Shown here: positions 27,041 through 36,623 of the stretch, piece after piece | How positions within the stretch are numbered: the stretch's first letter is position 1 | Layout: every line of letters begins with the position of its first letter | Assembly (NCBI RefSeq): GCF_009765785.1 | Contig: NZ_LMUT01000003.1 | Location: forward strand, 233,363 to 297,362 | Reading direction: 5' to 3' | DNA from: Granulicella sp. L46 | GTDB lineage: Bacteria > Acidobacteriota > Terriglobia > Terriglobales > Acidobacteriaceae | Length of the DNA: 64,000 nt | The notes under the pieces: model-generated | What the model was told of the DNA's origin: nothing | Seen by the model: only the letters and a program-made list of their open reading frames with translations | Databases searched by the model: none | Made by a program: the position numbers and the translations under genes

Positions 27041-28804
27041 ATGCAACCGCTCGAACAGACTCAGATATCCGGCACAAACTCCATAGGCCCAGATCTACCG
27101 GAAGTCCCAAGTCTGCCGGATCGCGAGTTGCCGCTGCAAAGAATCTACGCGTGCGAACAAAATTCTCCAGCGCAGCCGCTCTTCACGCAACCCGTCAGCG
27201 GCGGCCAACTCCTCCAATGGACATGGGCCACCGCCATGCAGGAAGTCCGCCGCATGGCCGCGTGGATCGACGCCCAGGGCTGGCCCCCCGGCTCCAACAT
27301 TGTCATCGTCTCCAAGAACTGCGCCTGGTGGTTCATGACCGACTTCGCCATCTGGATGTCGGGCCACGTCAGCGTGCCTTTCTTCCCCGCCGCCCGCGAC
27401 CTCTCGCTCGCCGCCCTCTTCCGCCACTGCCAGCCCGTCGCCGCGTTCATCGGACCGCTCGAAAACCCCCTACCCCTAAACGAAGACGTCTTCCACAATC
27501 TCCCCTTCGTCGCCTTCCCCAACTGCGCGCCGCAGCACCTGCCCACCGGCAGCGCCCAGTGGTCCAACATCATCGCCCAGCAGTCTCCCCTCGAAGGCAG
27601 CCCCGTCCGCAGCGCCACTGACATCGCCACCATCATCTACACCTCCGGTACTACCGGCCAGCCCAAGGGAGCCGTGCACAACTTCCGCGCCCTCTCTCTC
27701 TGGGCCAAGTCCATGCTGCCGACCATTGGTCCCAACCCCACCGGAGATCTCGACCGCATCCTCTCGTACCTTCCCCTCGCGCACATCGCCGAGCGCGCCA
27801 TCGTCGAGGTCAACTGCCTCTTCATGCCGATCCATATCTTCTTCACCGAAGGCCAACCCACTTTCCTCACCGACCTCATCCGTTCTCGCTGCACTCTCTT
27901 CTTCTCCATCCCCCGCCTCTACATCCGCTTTCAGCAAGGCGTCTTCGAGAAAATCCCCGAGAAGAGACTCAACCTCCTTCTCTCCATCCCCATCGTTGGC
28001 AACATCGTCCGCAAGAAGATCCTGGCCAACCTCGGCCTCGGCAACGCGCGCCTCATAAGTTCCGGCGGTGCCGCCATCCCCGTCGACATCATCCGGTGGT
28101 ATCGCAAGATGGGCCTCAACTTCGCCGAAGGTTACGGCATGACCGAGTCCGGCATCACTCACGCCCCATTACCCGGTCAGGAGCGCATCGGCTACGTCGG
28201 CAATGCCAGCGCATGGGCTCTCACGCGCATCTCGCCCGACGGCGAAGTCCAGATCAAAGGCCCCATGAACATGATCGGCTACTACCACAATCCCGATCTC
28301 ACCCGCGAAGCCTTCACCGACGACGGCTTCTTCCGCACCGGCGACCGCGGCGAGATCGACGAGCAAGGCCGCCTGCGCCTCGTCGGCCGCCTCAAGGAAG
28401 AGTTCAAAACCTCCAAAGGCAAATATGTTGCCCCCGGCCAAATCGAAAAACTCCTCTCCTGTTCTTATCTCTTCGAGTCCGTAGCGGTCTTCGGTAGCGG
28501 CATGACTGCCCCCTTCGCTATGGCCGTCCTCACCCCGCCGCTGCGCAAAGACCTTGCACCCTCTGGCCATCGCGCCGACATCGAAGCCAAACTCGCAGCC
28601 GAGCTCAACAGCGTAAACGCTCAGCTAGAGCACCACGAGCAACTCCGCTTCATCGTCCTCTCCGAACAGCCCTGGACCATCGACAACGAGCTACTCACCC
28701 CCACCCTCAAAGTCCGCCGCGCCACCCTCGAGCAGCGCTATTCCCCGCGCTTCGCCTTCTGGGAAAACTCGCAGACCAAAGTCATCTGGATGGAGTCCCT
28801 ATGA
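27041..28804 (+). CDS. AMP-binding long-chain acyl-CoA synthetase
   Basis: Activates a fatty acid to acyl-CoA through an acyl-adenylate. The P-loop TIIYTSGTTGQPKG (about residue 200), the GYGMTESG motif, the hinge-region FRTGDRGEID and the Lys-containing SKGKYVAPGQIEK are all present. I chose the ATG at 27041 (587 residues) because AAGGAG lies four bases before it; an earlier start at 26999 has no such site. It is divergent from the beta-oxidation operon, and its stop overlaps the start of the next hydrolase gene (ATGA), so the two products are probably made in fixed ratio. Confidence 0.93.
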   Translation: MQPLEQTQISGTNSIGPDLPEVPSLPDRELPLQRIYACEQNSPAQPLFTQPVSGGQLLQWTWATAMQEVRRMAAWIDAQGWPPGSNIVIVSKNCAWWFMTDFAIWMSGHVSVPFFPAARDLSLAALFRHCQPVAAFIGPLENPLPLNEDVFHNLPFVAFPNCAPQHLPTGSAQWSNIIAQQSPLEGSPVRSATDIATIIYTSGTTGQPKGAVHNFRALSLWAKSMLPTIGPNPTGDLDRILSYLPLAHIAERAIVEVNCLFMPIHIFFTEGQPTFLTDLIRSRCTLFFSIPRLYIRFQQGVFEKIPEKRLNLLLSIPIVGNIVRKKILANLGLGNARLISSGGAAIPVDIIRWYRKMGLNFAEGYGMTESGITHAPLPGQERIGYVGNASAWALTRISPDGEVQIKGPMNMIGYYHNPDLTREAFTDDGFFRTGDRGEIDEQGRLRLVGRLKEEFKTSKGKYVAPGQIEKLLSCSYLFESVAVFGSGMTAPFAMAVLTPPLRKDLAPSGHRADIEAKLAAELNSVNAQLEHHEQLRFIVLSEQPWTIDNELLTPTLKVRRATLEQRYSPRFAFWENSQTKVIWMESL

Positions 28805-29637
28805 GCCAATCCACGCCGACAACCGAAGCCATCCACACCCAGCACCTCCATCTCTCTCTCGACGGCAAAATGGCCGAGGTCGCGTATCACTCTGTTCCCG
28901 CGGCACACGGTACCATCCTTCTGCTGCACGAAGCGCTGGGCTCCATTAGCTACTGGAAGCAGTTTCCCCACAAGCTCGCCCAAGCCACCAACTACAACGT
29001 CATCGCCTACTCGCGCGCCGGCCACGGCAACTCCGAAGGCCCGCTCGCCAAGCGCAATGACGAGTACTACCTGCACCAGGTCAACACCGTCATCCCAACC
29101 CTCCTCGATCACTTCTCCGCCGCCGACCCTGTTCTCTACGGCCACAGTGAAGGCGCTGGTATCGCCATGCTCTACGCCGCATCGGCCAATCGCATAAGCG
29201 CTCTCATCCTCGAAAGCCCTTTCGTAATCTCCACCAACGCCGCTGGCGAACTTATTCACAAGATGGCCGCCGCCTATCCCGGCAGCAAACTACAGGAGCG
29301 CCTCGCCCACTACCACCAGCATCCCGACGAAGTCTTCGCCTCCTGGACGCAATGGGCCGCAACGCTCGGCGAGGAAGTCTTTCCTCTCCGTGAATTCCTC
29401 CCCAAGATCACTTGCCCGGTCCTCGTTCTGCAAGGAGACCGCGACGAGTTTGGTACCACCCTGCAGCTCGCGGCCCTTCAGGCTTCCATTCCCAATCTTG
29501 AGCATGAGAGTTATCCCGACACCGGTCACCTCCCTCATAAGGAACAAACCGATCGCGTTCTTCACCGGGTCTCTCAGTTCCTGTCCCCAACGCATCTTCA
29601 CCAACGGCACCCGCTTACCGGCGGGGTCAATTCGTAA
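28801..29637 (+). CDS. Alpha/beta-fold hydrolase
   Basis: A 278-residue serine hydrolase. The nucleophile elbow GHSEG carries S116, the acid is probably the Asp of LQGDRDEFG, and the base is the His of DTGHLPHKE. The oxyanion region LLHEALGS is present. Translation is coupled to the acyl-CoA synthetase by a four-base overlap, which suggests an ester, thioester or lipid substrate feeding the synthetase. The exact substrate is unknown. Confidence 0.88.
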   Translation: MSQSTPTTEAIHTQHLHLSLDGKMAEVAYHSVPAAHGTILLLHEALGSISYWKQFPHKLAQATNYNVIAYSRAGHGNSEGPLAKRNDEYYLHQVNTVIPTLLDHFSAADPVLYGHSEGAGIAMLYAASANRISALILESPFVISTNAAGELIHKMAAAYPGSKLQERLAHYHQHPDEVFASWTQWAATLGEEVFPLREFLPKITCPVLVLQGDRDEFGTTLQLAALQASIPNLEHESYPDTGHLPHKEQTDRVLHRVSQFLSPTHLHQRHPLTGGVNS

Positions 29638-29664
29638 CTGTTTTCCCCTTACCTAGGAGCTTCC

Positions 29665-30447
29665 ATGACGCACCGTTCTCGCACCACTCGCCTCACCCGC
29701 ATTGGCCTCTTCGCAGCCATCTTCCTTTTCCTCACCCAAATGCCGCACGCCTCCGCGCAGCAGCAGTACGTCGGACGCTACGACCTATACACCGGCTTCT
29801 CCGACCTCTACACCCCCGGTCTCAACGGCATCAACCAGAAGGGCTTCCACCTGCAGGCCGGCATCAATAACAACCGCTGGCTCTCCACCGGCTTCGACTA
29901 CAGTGTCCAAACTGGCGACACCAGCCTCGTTCCCGGATTCGCCAGCCCTGCCATCGTCGCCGGCATCACCCAGCTCTATGAGCTCTACCAGGAAACTGAC
30001 GGCGCTGTTGGGCTGCCCCCAACCTATGCCGTCAATGTTCCTTTGAGCGCAACTACGCAGACCTTCACTGCAGGCTCCCAGCTCAACTATCGCCACTTCT
30101 CGAAAGTGACGCTCTTCATCCGCCCTAGCCTTGCAGCCTTCCGCCTGAACGCCACCGCACATCCTCGGCCAGGCACACCGGATGAGACTGTCGTCGGCGC
30201 ACTTATATTGGCGAACGTTCTCCAGCCCAACGCCACCATCACCGACTGGACCGGAGCCTACGGCGTCGGCGGCGGCGCCGACTTCGCTATCAACAAACAC
30301 TTCGGCATCCGCGCCCAGATGGACGCCGTCTGGAATCACCCGTTCAACTACGTCGTCGCCGACGGCGGATGGTCCTATCGCTTCTCCATCGGCCCATCCT
30401 TCCACTTCGGCCGCAACGTGCTCGCGCCCTCCAAGAGAGCCAACTAA
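29665..30447 (+). CDS. Predicted outer-membrane beta-barrel protein
   Basis: A 260-residue exported protein with a signal peptide (hydrophobic GLFAAIFLFLTQ, cleavage probably after ASAQ near residue 31). The mature part alternates aromatic and polar residues in short strands separated by turns (YVGRYDLYTGFSDLYT, GFHLQAGINNNRWLSTGFDY, DFAINKHFGIRAQMDAVW, WSYRFSIGPSFHFGRN). This is the pattern of small eight-stranded barrels of the OmpA/opacity-like group. GGAG precedes the ATG. It starts 27 bp after the hydrolase gene. The function is unknown. Confidence 0.75.
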   Translation: MTHRSRTTRLTRIGLFAAIFLFLTQMPHASAQQQYVGRYDLYTGFSDLYTPGLNGINQKGFHLQAGINNNRWLSTGFDYSVQTGDTSLVPGFASPAIVAGITQLYELYQETDGAVGLPPTYAVNVPLSATTQTFTAGSQLNYRHFSKVTLFIRPSLAAFRLNATAHPRPGTPDETVVGALILANVLQPNATITDWTGAYGVGGGADFAINKHFGIRAQMDAVWNHPFNYVVADGGWSYRFSIGPSFHFGRNVLAPSKRAN

Positions 30448-30490
30448 AACAACCCTTGGCACGTTGAACAGACGCATCACTCGTTCTACA

Positions 30491-30515
30491 GCGGCAGGAG
30501 CCACGCTCCTGCCGC
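30491..30515 (+). terminator. Terminator-like perfect hairpin
   Basis: A perfect ten-base stem (GCGGCAGGAG with CTCCTGCCGC) around a five-base loop, followed by GTACCTTT. It lies between the beta-barrel gene and the DUF2141 gene and would end or attenuate the upstream transcript. The T-tract is short, so efficiency is uncertain. Confidence 0.65.
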
Positions 30516-30538
30516 GTACCTTTCCGCAGGAGATCCCC

Positions 30539-31012
30539 ATGAAACTCACCCTCACCCGCTGCACAACCCTCGCTGCAGCCCTCTTCACCACAACCGTGAT
30601 CGCCTCCAAGCCCGCGCTCGCTCGCCAAACCCCCGCAGCGACCACCTGCACCCTCATCGTGCACATCGACGGCTTCCGCAATCAGAAAGGCGACGCCGGC
30701 CTCTCCATCTTCAATTCATCCGACGGCTGGCCCGAGAACAACGACAAGGCTCTCCAGCACGGACCCCACCCCTTCTCCGGAATCGCCACCACCATCACCC
30801 TGCAGGTCCCGCCCGGCCGTTACGCGCTCGTCGCCCTGCATGACGAAAACTCCAACCACAAGCTCGATAAAAACATGTTCGGCATCCCCAAGGAAGGCTT
30901 CGGCTTCTCCAACAACCCACACGTGATCCTGTCGCCACCTTCCTTCGACACCGCAGCCATCCCAGTAGGCTGCCCCACCACCGAAACCACCATCCACCTC
31001 ATCTACAAATAG
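30539..31012 (+). CDS. DUF2141 exported protein
   Basis: A 157-residue protein with a signal peptide (LAAALFTTTVIASKPALA) followed by a DUF2141 beta-sandwich. The family pattern is visible: LIVHIDGFRNQKGDAGLSIFN near the start, LQVPPGRYALVALHDENSNHKLDKNMFGIPKEGFGFSNN in the middle. The Asp/Asn-rich DENSNHKLD loop resembles a calcium-binding loop. AGGAG lies close upstream of the ATG at 30539. It is the last gene of the plus-strand run. The function of the family is not established. Confidence 0.85.
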   Translation: MKLTLTRCTTLAAALFTTTVIASKPALARQTPAATTCTLIVHIDGFRNQKGDAGLSIFNSSDGWPENNDKALQHGPHPFSGIATTITLQVPPGRYALVALHDENSNHKLDKNMFGIPKEGFGFSNNPHVILSPPSFDTAAIPVGCPTTETTIHLIYK

Positions 31013-31055
31013 AGCGAGCGCTAAATAATGCGAGCGCTTGCCACACCCCACATCC

Positions 31056-31275
<220 letters not shown>

Positions 31276-31292
31276 GGTCCACCTAAGCGCCG

Positions 31293-32345
31293 CTACTCCG
31301 CGCGCTCCCACCACCCCGACCGCAACTCCGTCCCGCCAACCACCTCGGTCGGCGCTCCCGGCTTTGGCAGCCACAACTTAATCCCCTTCTCGTCCGCGAT
31401 CTCCACCATCCGCTCCACCGGCTGCTTCCAAGCATGCAGCGCCAGGTTAAACAGCCCCCAGTGAATCGGCATCAACAACCCACCCCGCGCCCCACCGCCG
31501 TTCTGCATCATCACCTCGAAGGCCTTCGCCGCATTATCCGGCCCCAGATGAATCGCCGCCCACAGCGGATGAAACGCACCAATCTCCAACATCGTCAAAT
31601 CAAACCCATCATACTGCGCTGCTATCTGCCCATACCCTTCCCACCAACCCGAGTCCGCGCCGAAGTACACCCGATGCCGCGGCCCCTCGATCACAAACGA
31701 ACCCCACAGCGTCGAAAACCTATCCAACAATCCTCGCCCCGAAAAGTGTCTTGCAGGCCACGACGTCACCTTCAACGTCCCAACCTCCACGCTCTCCGTC
31801 CAATCAAGCTCCGTAATCTTTTCCGCCGGAACACCAAACCCGCGCAGCCTCTTTCCCACGCCCAACGACGTCACCCACCGAGCCCCCGCCACACCCGGTG
31901 CCTCCGCCAACTGCCGCACCGTCTTCGCGCCAAGATGGTCATAGTGATCATGCGAGATCAGCACCACATCGATCTTTGGCAGCGCCTGCAACGCAATGGT
32001 CGGCTCAAAGAACCGCTTCGGCCCCATGAACCCAAACGGGCTCGCCCGTTCCCACACCGGATCCACCAGCACCCGCATTCCGTCGATCTCAATCAGTGAA
32101 GCCGAGTGCCCAAACCACGTCACCCGCAACCCACTCGCCGCCGCAGTCGCATACAAGCTAGCATCCGTCTTGAACGGCCCTAGCGGCCGCTTCGGTTCCA
32201 CCTGCGCAGGATTGTTCAAATACAGCGGCAGCACCTTGAACACGATGCGCAGCCCGCCCACATCCGTGGGCACGGGATTCAAAAACTTCCCACCCTGCTT
32301 CTCTGCTCGCTTCAAATAAGTCATTGCCCGATTGGATGCGTCCAT
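31293..32345 (-). CDS. MBL-fold metal-dependent hydrolase (NAPE-PLD/UlaG-like)
   Basis: A 350-residue metallo-beta-lactamase-fold enzyme. The metal motif SHDHYDHL gives H132, H134, D136 and H137; further ligands are probably the His of PARHFSGRG, the Asp of GADSGW and the His of MPIHWG. The layout (VTWFGHSASLIEIDGMRVLVDPVW, then FFEP) matches the NAPE-phospholipase D/UlaG branch rather than beta-lactamases. No signal peptide is evident. It lies 44 bp downstream of an acyl-CoA synthetase gene, which is compatible with a lipid substrate, but this is not proven. Confidence 0.88.
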   Translation of the reverse strand: MDASNRAMTYLKRAEKQGGKFLNPVPTDVGGLRIVFKVLPLYLNNPAQVEPKRPLGPFKTDASLYATAAASGLRVTWFGHSASLIEIDGMRVLVDPVWERASPFGFMGPKRFFEPTIALQALPKIDVVLISHDHYDHLGAKTVRQLAEAPGVAGARWVTSLGVGKRLRGFGVPAEKITELDWTESVEVGTLKVTSWPARHFSGRGLLDRFSTLWGSFVIEGPRHRVYFGADSGWWEGYGQIAAQYDGFDLTMLEIGAFHPLWAAIHLGPDNAAKAFEVMMQNGGGARGGLLMPIHWGLFNLALHAWKQPVERMVEIADEKGIKLWLPKPGAPTEVVGGTELRSGWWERAE

Positions 32346-32389
32346 CGCCTCATAGTCTCAGCAATGCACTCCCGTCGCAACAGCACCCG

Positions 32390-34165
32390 TCACTCACCGC
32401 CATATAGCGCATCGATCCGATCCTTATACCGGTCAAAGATCACCCGTCGCTTCAGCTTCATGCTCGGCGTCAACTCCCCACCCTCGATGCTCCACTCCTC
32501 CGGCATCACGCCCACCTTCTTTATCCGCTCGTGATCCTGCAGCTCCGCATTCACCTTCTTCACGATGCTGTCGTACTGCGCCTTCACCTTCGGATCCTTC
32601 ACCAGCTCCTTAGGATCCTTCGTCGTCACACCATGCTCGCCTGCCCAACGCCCCAGCGCCTGAAAGTCCGGCGAGATCAGCACAGCCGCAAACTTGCGCG
32701 AGTCCCCAATCACCGCCGCATTGCCCACAAGCTCATCGGCCTTCAATTTCCCTTCAATCGGCTGCGGCGCAATATACTTCCCGCTGCTGGTCTTGATCAG
32801 CTCCTTCTTCCGATCCGTAATCGAAAGAAACCCATCCTCATACTTCCCAATATCGCCAGTCTTGAACCACCCATCCGCAGTGAACTCGCTCTTGCTCGCC
32901 TCTTCCCTCTGCCAGTAGCCTGAGAAAACGGTCGTCCCGCGCACTTCAATCTCTCCATCCTCCGCCATGCGAAGCTCAAGGTTCGGAATAACCATCCCCA
33001 CCGTCCCGATCCGGTATCCGTCGTACGTGTTCCGCGAGATCACCGGCGACGTCTCGGTCAGCCCATACCCCTCGAAGATCCTGATCCCCATATCCAGAAA
33101 CCATTCCGCCGAATCCATCCCCAGCGGCGCCCCTCCGGAAACATAAATGTTCGCCTTACCCCCAAACGCCTCTTTCAGCTTCGAGTACACCAGCTTGTCC
33201 GCCAGCTTCCAAAGCGGCGACGACGGCGTCTTCCCCGCCATCAACTCCTTGCGATGCTTCTTTCCCTGCCTCATCGCCCAATACAAAATCTTCTTCTTGA
33301 ATCCAGTCGACTTCGCTTCCGTCCCCTGCCGAATCTTCTCGTACACTCGCGGCACCGCCAGAAAAATCTGCGGCTTTACCGCCTGCATCGCGCCCCTCAA
33401 ATCGTCGAACTTCGCGAGGTACGCAATCTTACCCCCGTGCCCATAGATCGCATACCCCAGGTGCCGAGCCAGCGAGTGGCTCAGCGGTAGAAACGAAATC
33501 GTTACATCGCCAGGCCCAATCCTCAGCCCCACCGTCGAGTACCGCAGGTTGTCCGCCAAATTCCGATGCGTCAACATCACGCCCTTCGGATCACCCGTCG
33601 TCCCCGACGTATACACAATCGTCGCCAGCTCCTCCGGTTTCGTCTCCTTCAACAGCGCGTCAAACCCCGCATCAATTCCCTCGAGCTCCGGCGCGCCCTT
33701 GAACACCTCCCCCAAACTCGTCGCCCCATCAAACTCCCCTTCATCGAGCACCCCCACAAACTCGAGCGTAGGAATCTCCCCCGCCGCTACCAACTTCTTG
33801 TACTGCAGTTTGTTCGAAACAATCACCGCCCGCACACCGGCATCGCGCAGAATGTAGCCCATCTGCTCCGGCGTCAGCGTGTCATACAGCGGCACATCCA
33901 CCCCGCCCATCGCGAGCACCGCGAAGTCCACCACCGGCCACTCCCAGCGGTTCTCGCTGACCAGACCAACGCGATCTCCGCGTTTGATTCCCCACTGCTG
34001 CAGCAACCCAACCAGCGCCCGCACCCGCCCATACATCTGCTGCGACGAAACCTCTTTCCACTCGCTGCCGCTCTTCCACATCGCCACCGGCGTCTCGCCC
34101 TGATGGCTCATCCGCTCAAACACATCGTTGATCGTCGCGAACTCCAGCTTCGAATAATCAATCAT
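32390..34165 (-). CDS. Long-chain fatty-acid-CoA ligase (FadD15-like)
   Basis: A second AMP-forming acyl-CoA synthetase, 591 residues. Motifs are ATIVYTSGTTGDPKGVMLTH (about 185-205), FEGYGLTETSPVISRN, GWFKTGDIGKYEDGFLSITDRKKELIKTSSGKYIAPQPIE and the C-terminal LTPSMKLKRRVI. This set is typical of the FadD15/long-chain subgroup. It differs strongly from the synthetase at 27041, so the two probably handle different chain lengths or sites. It is preceded by cysK and an inverted repeat, and followed by the MBL hydrolase. Confidence 0.93.
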   Translation of the reverse strand: MIDYSKLEFATINDVFERMSHQGETPVAMWKSGSEWKEVSSQQMYGRVRALVGLLQQWGIKRGDRVGLVSENRWEWPVVDFAVLAMGGVDVPLYDTLTPEQMGYILRDAGVRAVIVSNKLQYKKLVAAGEIPTLEFVGVLDEGEFDGATSLGEVFKGAPELEGIDAGFDALLKETKPEELATIVYTSGTTGDPKGVMLTHRNLADNLRYSTVGLRIGPGDVTISFLPLSHSLARHLGYAIYGHGGKIAYLAKFDDLRGAMQAVKPQIFLAVPRVYEKIRQGTEAKSTGFKKKILYWAMRQGKKHRKELMAGKTPSSPLWKLADKLVYSKLKEAFGGKANIYVSGGAPLGMDSAEWFLDMGIRIFEGYGLTETSPVISRNTYDGYRIGTVGMVIPNLELRMAEDGEIEVRGTTVFSGYWQREEASKSEFTADGWFKTGDIGKYEDGFLSITDRKKELIKTSSGKYIAPQPIEGKLKADELVGNAAVIGDSRKFAAVLISPDFQALGRWAGEHGVTTKDPKELVKDPKVKAQYDSIVKKVNAELQDHERIKKVGVMPEEWSIEGGELTPSMKLKRRVIFDRYKDRIDALYGGE

Positions 34166-34275
34166 CCGTACCTCTCCCTCACTGCCATCATTCCGCGCAC
34201 CTGCATCCTACCCTTGCTCTATGACAATATGCCCAAATCCGTCCCCTGCGCCCATCGGAAGGCACCTCCTGATGC

Positions 34276-34341
34276 GGGTTGTTAGTTCTCAGTTGTCAGT
34301 TCTCAGTTTTCGCTCAACTGAGAACTGACAACTAACAACCC
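34276..34341. repeat. Long imperfect inverted repeat (AACTGA-rich)
   Basis: A near-perfect hairpin between cysK and the ligase gene. The outer arms GGGTTGTTAGTT/AACTAACAACCC (12 bp) and the inner arms GTCAGTTCTCAGTT/AACTGAGAACTGAC (14 bp) are separated by a seven-base bulge on the left side, with a loop of seven bases. The same sequence words occur upstream of nuoE at 52232-52257. No T-tract follows on either side. Confidence 0.8.
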
Positions 34342-34345
34342 TTCC

Positions 34346-35260
34346 TCAACCCAGCACCCCCTTCGACAAATACCTCTCCGCGGAGTCCGGCACAATCGTC
34401 ACCACCCGCTTCCCCGCGCCCAGCTCCTTGGTCACCGCAATCGCCGCAAACATATTCGCGCCCGAACTCGATCCCCCCATCACGCCTTCCTCGCGCGCCA
34501 TCCGCAGCACAGTCGCAAACGCATCGTCATCGCTCACCATGATCACCCGGTCGCATACGCTCGCGTCAAACGTCGCAGGAATCTCCGCCACCCCAATCCC
34601 CTCCACTCGGTGCGGCCCCGGAACCCCACCCTGCAGCACGCTTCCCTGCGCCTCGACGGCCACCATCAACACGTTCCCCAACTTCTTCTTGAACGCCCGC
34701 GCAATCCCAGTAAACGTTCCGGCAGACCCCACGCCAATCACCGCCGCATCGATCCGCCCGTCCATCTGTTCGAGAATCTCCACGGCCGTCGTCTGCTCGT
34801 GAAAGTCCGGGTTCGCAGGATTCTCAAACTGCATCGCCGCAAACGCTCCCGGCGTCGCGTCCTCGAACGCCAGCGTCCGCTTAATGGCGCCCGCCAGCGC
34901 CTCACTCTCCGGAGTCCGCACCACATCCGCGCCCAGCCCCCGCATCAGGATGCACTTCTCCTCGGCAAACCCCTCTGGAATAAAAATCTTCACCTTGTAC
35001 CCACGCTGCACACCGATCAGCGCGAGCCCCACACCGGTATTCCCGGCCGTCGCCTCGCAGATCGTGTCGCCGGGCTTCAACACCCCGCGCCGCTCCGCAT
35101 CCAGCACAATCCCCAGTGCCGCGCGGTCCTTAATGCTCCCGCCCGGATTCATCGTCTCCAGCTTCGCCCAAAGCTCCGCGTCGCCACTACCCACCAGCCG
35201 GTTGATACGCACCATCGGCGTATGCCCCACCAGCTCCGTCACATTATTTCCAGTACGCAT
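34346..35260 (-). CDS. cysK: Cysteine synthase (O-acetylserine sulfhydrylase)
   Basis: A PLP enzyme making cysteine from O-acetylserine and sulfide. The PLP lysine is K44 in NPGGSIKDRAAL. The substrate loop EATAGNTGVGLA, the phosphate-binding loop GVGSAGTFTGI and the serine loop GGSSSGAN are all present. Normal length (304). The phrase GPHRVEGIGVAEIPATFD is typical of CysK. It precedes a fatty-acid ligase gene, with no obvious functional link. No serine acetyltransferase gene is in the window. Confidence 0.93.
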   Translation of the reverse strand: MRTGNNVTELVGHTPMVRINRLVGSGDAELWAKLETMNPGGSIKDRAALGIVLDAERRGVLKPGDTICEATAGNTGVGLALIGVQRGYKVKIFIPEGFAEEKCILMRGLGADVVRTPESEALAGAIKRTLAFEDATPGAFAAMQFENPANPDFHEQTTAVEILEQMDGRIDAAVIGVGSAGTFTGIARAFKKKLGNVLMVAVEAQGSVLQGGVPGPHRVEGIGVAEIPATFDASVCDRVIMVSDDDAFATVLRMAREEGVMGGSSSGANMFAAIAVTKELGAGKRVVTIVPDSAERYLSKGVLG

Positions 35261-35327
35261 CGTCTCTACAAATCCACTCGTGCGGCCAACGCGCTCCGCC
35301 CCAAAAGACTATCGCACTTACCCCACT

Positions 35328-36485
35328 CTAGTTCGAACCCGCCCCCGTTCCCTGTCCCCCCAACTTCGGGAAATACCCTGCCTTCGTCCGTACCCGCAAC
35401 CCGTGGTATCCCTTCTCCGACGCCTCCACGTGAATCGTCCGATACCCAGGCACCGACATTGGCTTTGTCGAGTGGTACTCAATCATGTACTGGGACCGAA
35501 TATCCTGCGCGACCTGCTGCGCAATCCCATCCACCTCTTTCAAGGACTTCGGGAAGTAAGCCTGCCCGCCCGTCTCATCGGACAGTTGCGTCAACACCTC
35601 CCGCGAGTGCTTGGAATCCTTGTGGTTCAGATCTCCCCCAAACAACAGCCCAATGCAATAAATCGACGGCCCATCAAGAGCCTGCACCCGTTGGATCGCC
35701 TCCTCGAGCGACGCATTCGAGGAGTTATCGTCTCCATCCGTCACAATCAGCAACACCTGCTTGGTTTGCTTCGCATTCTTCGAAAGATAATCAGCCGACG
35801 CAATCACCGCGTCATACAGCGCCGTCCCTCCGCCGGCCTTCATGTAGGCCAAACCCTGCTGCAGTTTCGCGATGCTGCTCGTAAAATCCTGGTCGATATA
35901 CGGTTCCGAGTTGAAGTCCACCACGAACGCCTCGTCCTTTGGATTCGACAGCTTCACCAGGTTGAGCGCAGCCGCATCCACGGACGGCCGCTTGTCATAC
36001 ATCGACCCTGAGCTATCAATCAATATCCCCAGCGATATCGGCAGGTCCTCGTGTCGAAAGCCCACAATCTTCTGCAGCGTTCCATCCTCGTAGATCTTGA
36101 ATGCGCTCTCCGGCAGCGAGTCCACCTCGTGGTCGCTGCTATCAAACACCGACGCGTCCAGCCGCACCTCGAACGCGTTGGCGCGCAGCGTAAACCGTCC
36201 ATTCTCCTTGGTAATCTCATCCCCTTGCGCCTGCGCCTGCCCCAACACAGGCGTCTGCCCTGGAATCGCGTTCTGCGGATCCGGGCTCGGCACTGGATCC
36301 GAGTCCTGCGTTAACGGGTTCGGTGGCCGCTTCTGCATCACCGCGCTCTGACCTGTCGGGTTTTGCGGAGGCGTGTCGTTATCTGCCGGCGTCTGCGCAG
36401 CAGCCCGCAGGCCTCCAGTCGCAAGGACTCCGGCCACTAAGCTGATTCCTGCGATCCAGACCCATGTTCTACAGCGATCCTGCAT
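35328..36485 (-). CDS. VWFA-related acidobacterial secreted protein
   Basis: A 385-residue exported protein with a hydrophobic signal (VWIAGISLVAGVLATG), a Pro/Gln-rich linker (about 32-80) and a von Willebrand A domain. The MIDAS motif DSSGS is at 147-151, with the later TDGDDNSS metal-site loop. The C-terminal part (QDIRSQYMIEYHSTKP, then GYRTIHVEASEKGYHGLRVRTKAGYF) is the signature of the VWFA-related family abundant in Acidobacteriota. I chose the ATG at 36485, preceded by GAGGGGG; an ATG at 36509 would add eight residues. The role is unknown; binding or adhesion through the metal site is likely. Confidence 0.9.
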   Translation of the reverse strand: MQDRCRTWVWIAGISLVAGVLATGGLRAAAQTPADNDTPPQNPTGQSAVMQKRPPNPLTQDSDPVPSPDPQNAIPGQTPVLGQAQAQGDEITKENGRFTLRANAFEVRLDASVFDSSDHEVDSLPESAFKIYEDGTLQKIVGFRHEDLPISLGILIDSSGSMYDKRPSVDAAALNLVKLSNPKDEAFVVDFNSEPYIDQDFTSSIAKLQQGLAYMKAGGGTALYDAVIASADYLSKNAKQTKQVLLIVTDGDDNSSNASLEEAIQRVQALDGPSIYCIGLLFGGDLNHKDSKHSREVLTQLSDETGGQAYFPKSLKEVDGIAQQVAQDIRSQYMIEYHSTKPMSVPGYRTIHVEASEKGYHGLRVRTKAGYFPKLGGQGTGAGSN

Positions 36486-36623
36486 AGTCCCCCTCGCGAC
36501 ACCAGTCATCTTCCTTGAAGAACCCGAGCCGGTGACCGTCGCTCCTTCAATTTACGCCACACTCCCACCCCTGCGCGCTTCCCCACGACTCTTAGCAGGC
36601 CCTCCGTGACCTGCGTCCTTTCA

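Noticed and set aside
34276..34341. Terminal inverted repeats of an insertion sequence
   Set aside because: The two arms face each other with only a seven-base loop and there is no transposase gene; it is a hairpin, not a pair of element ends.
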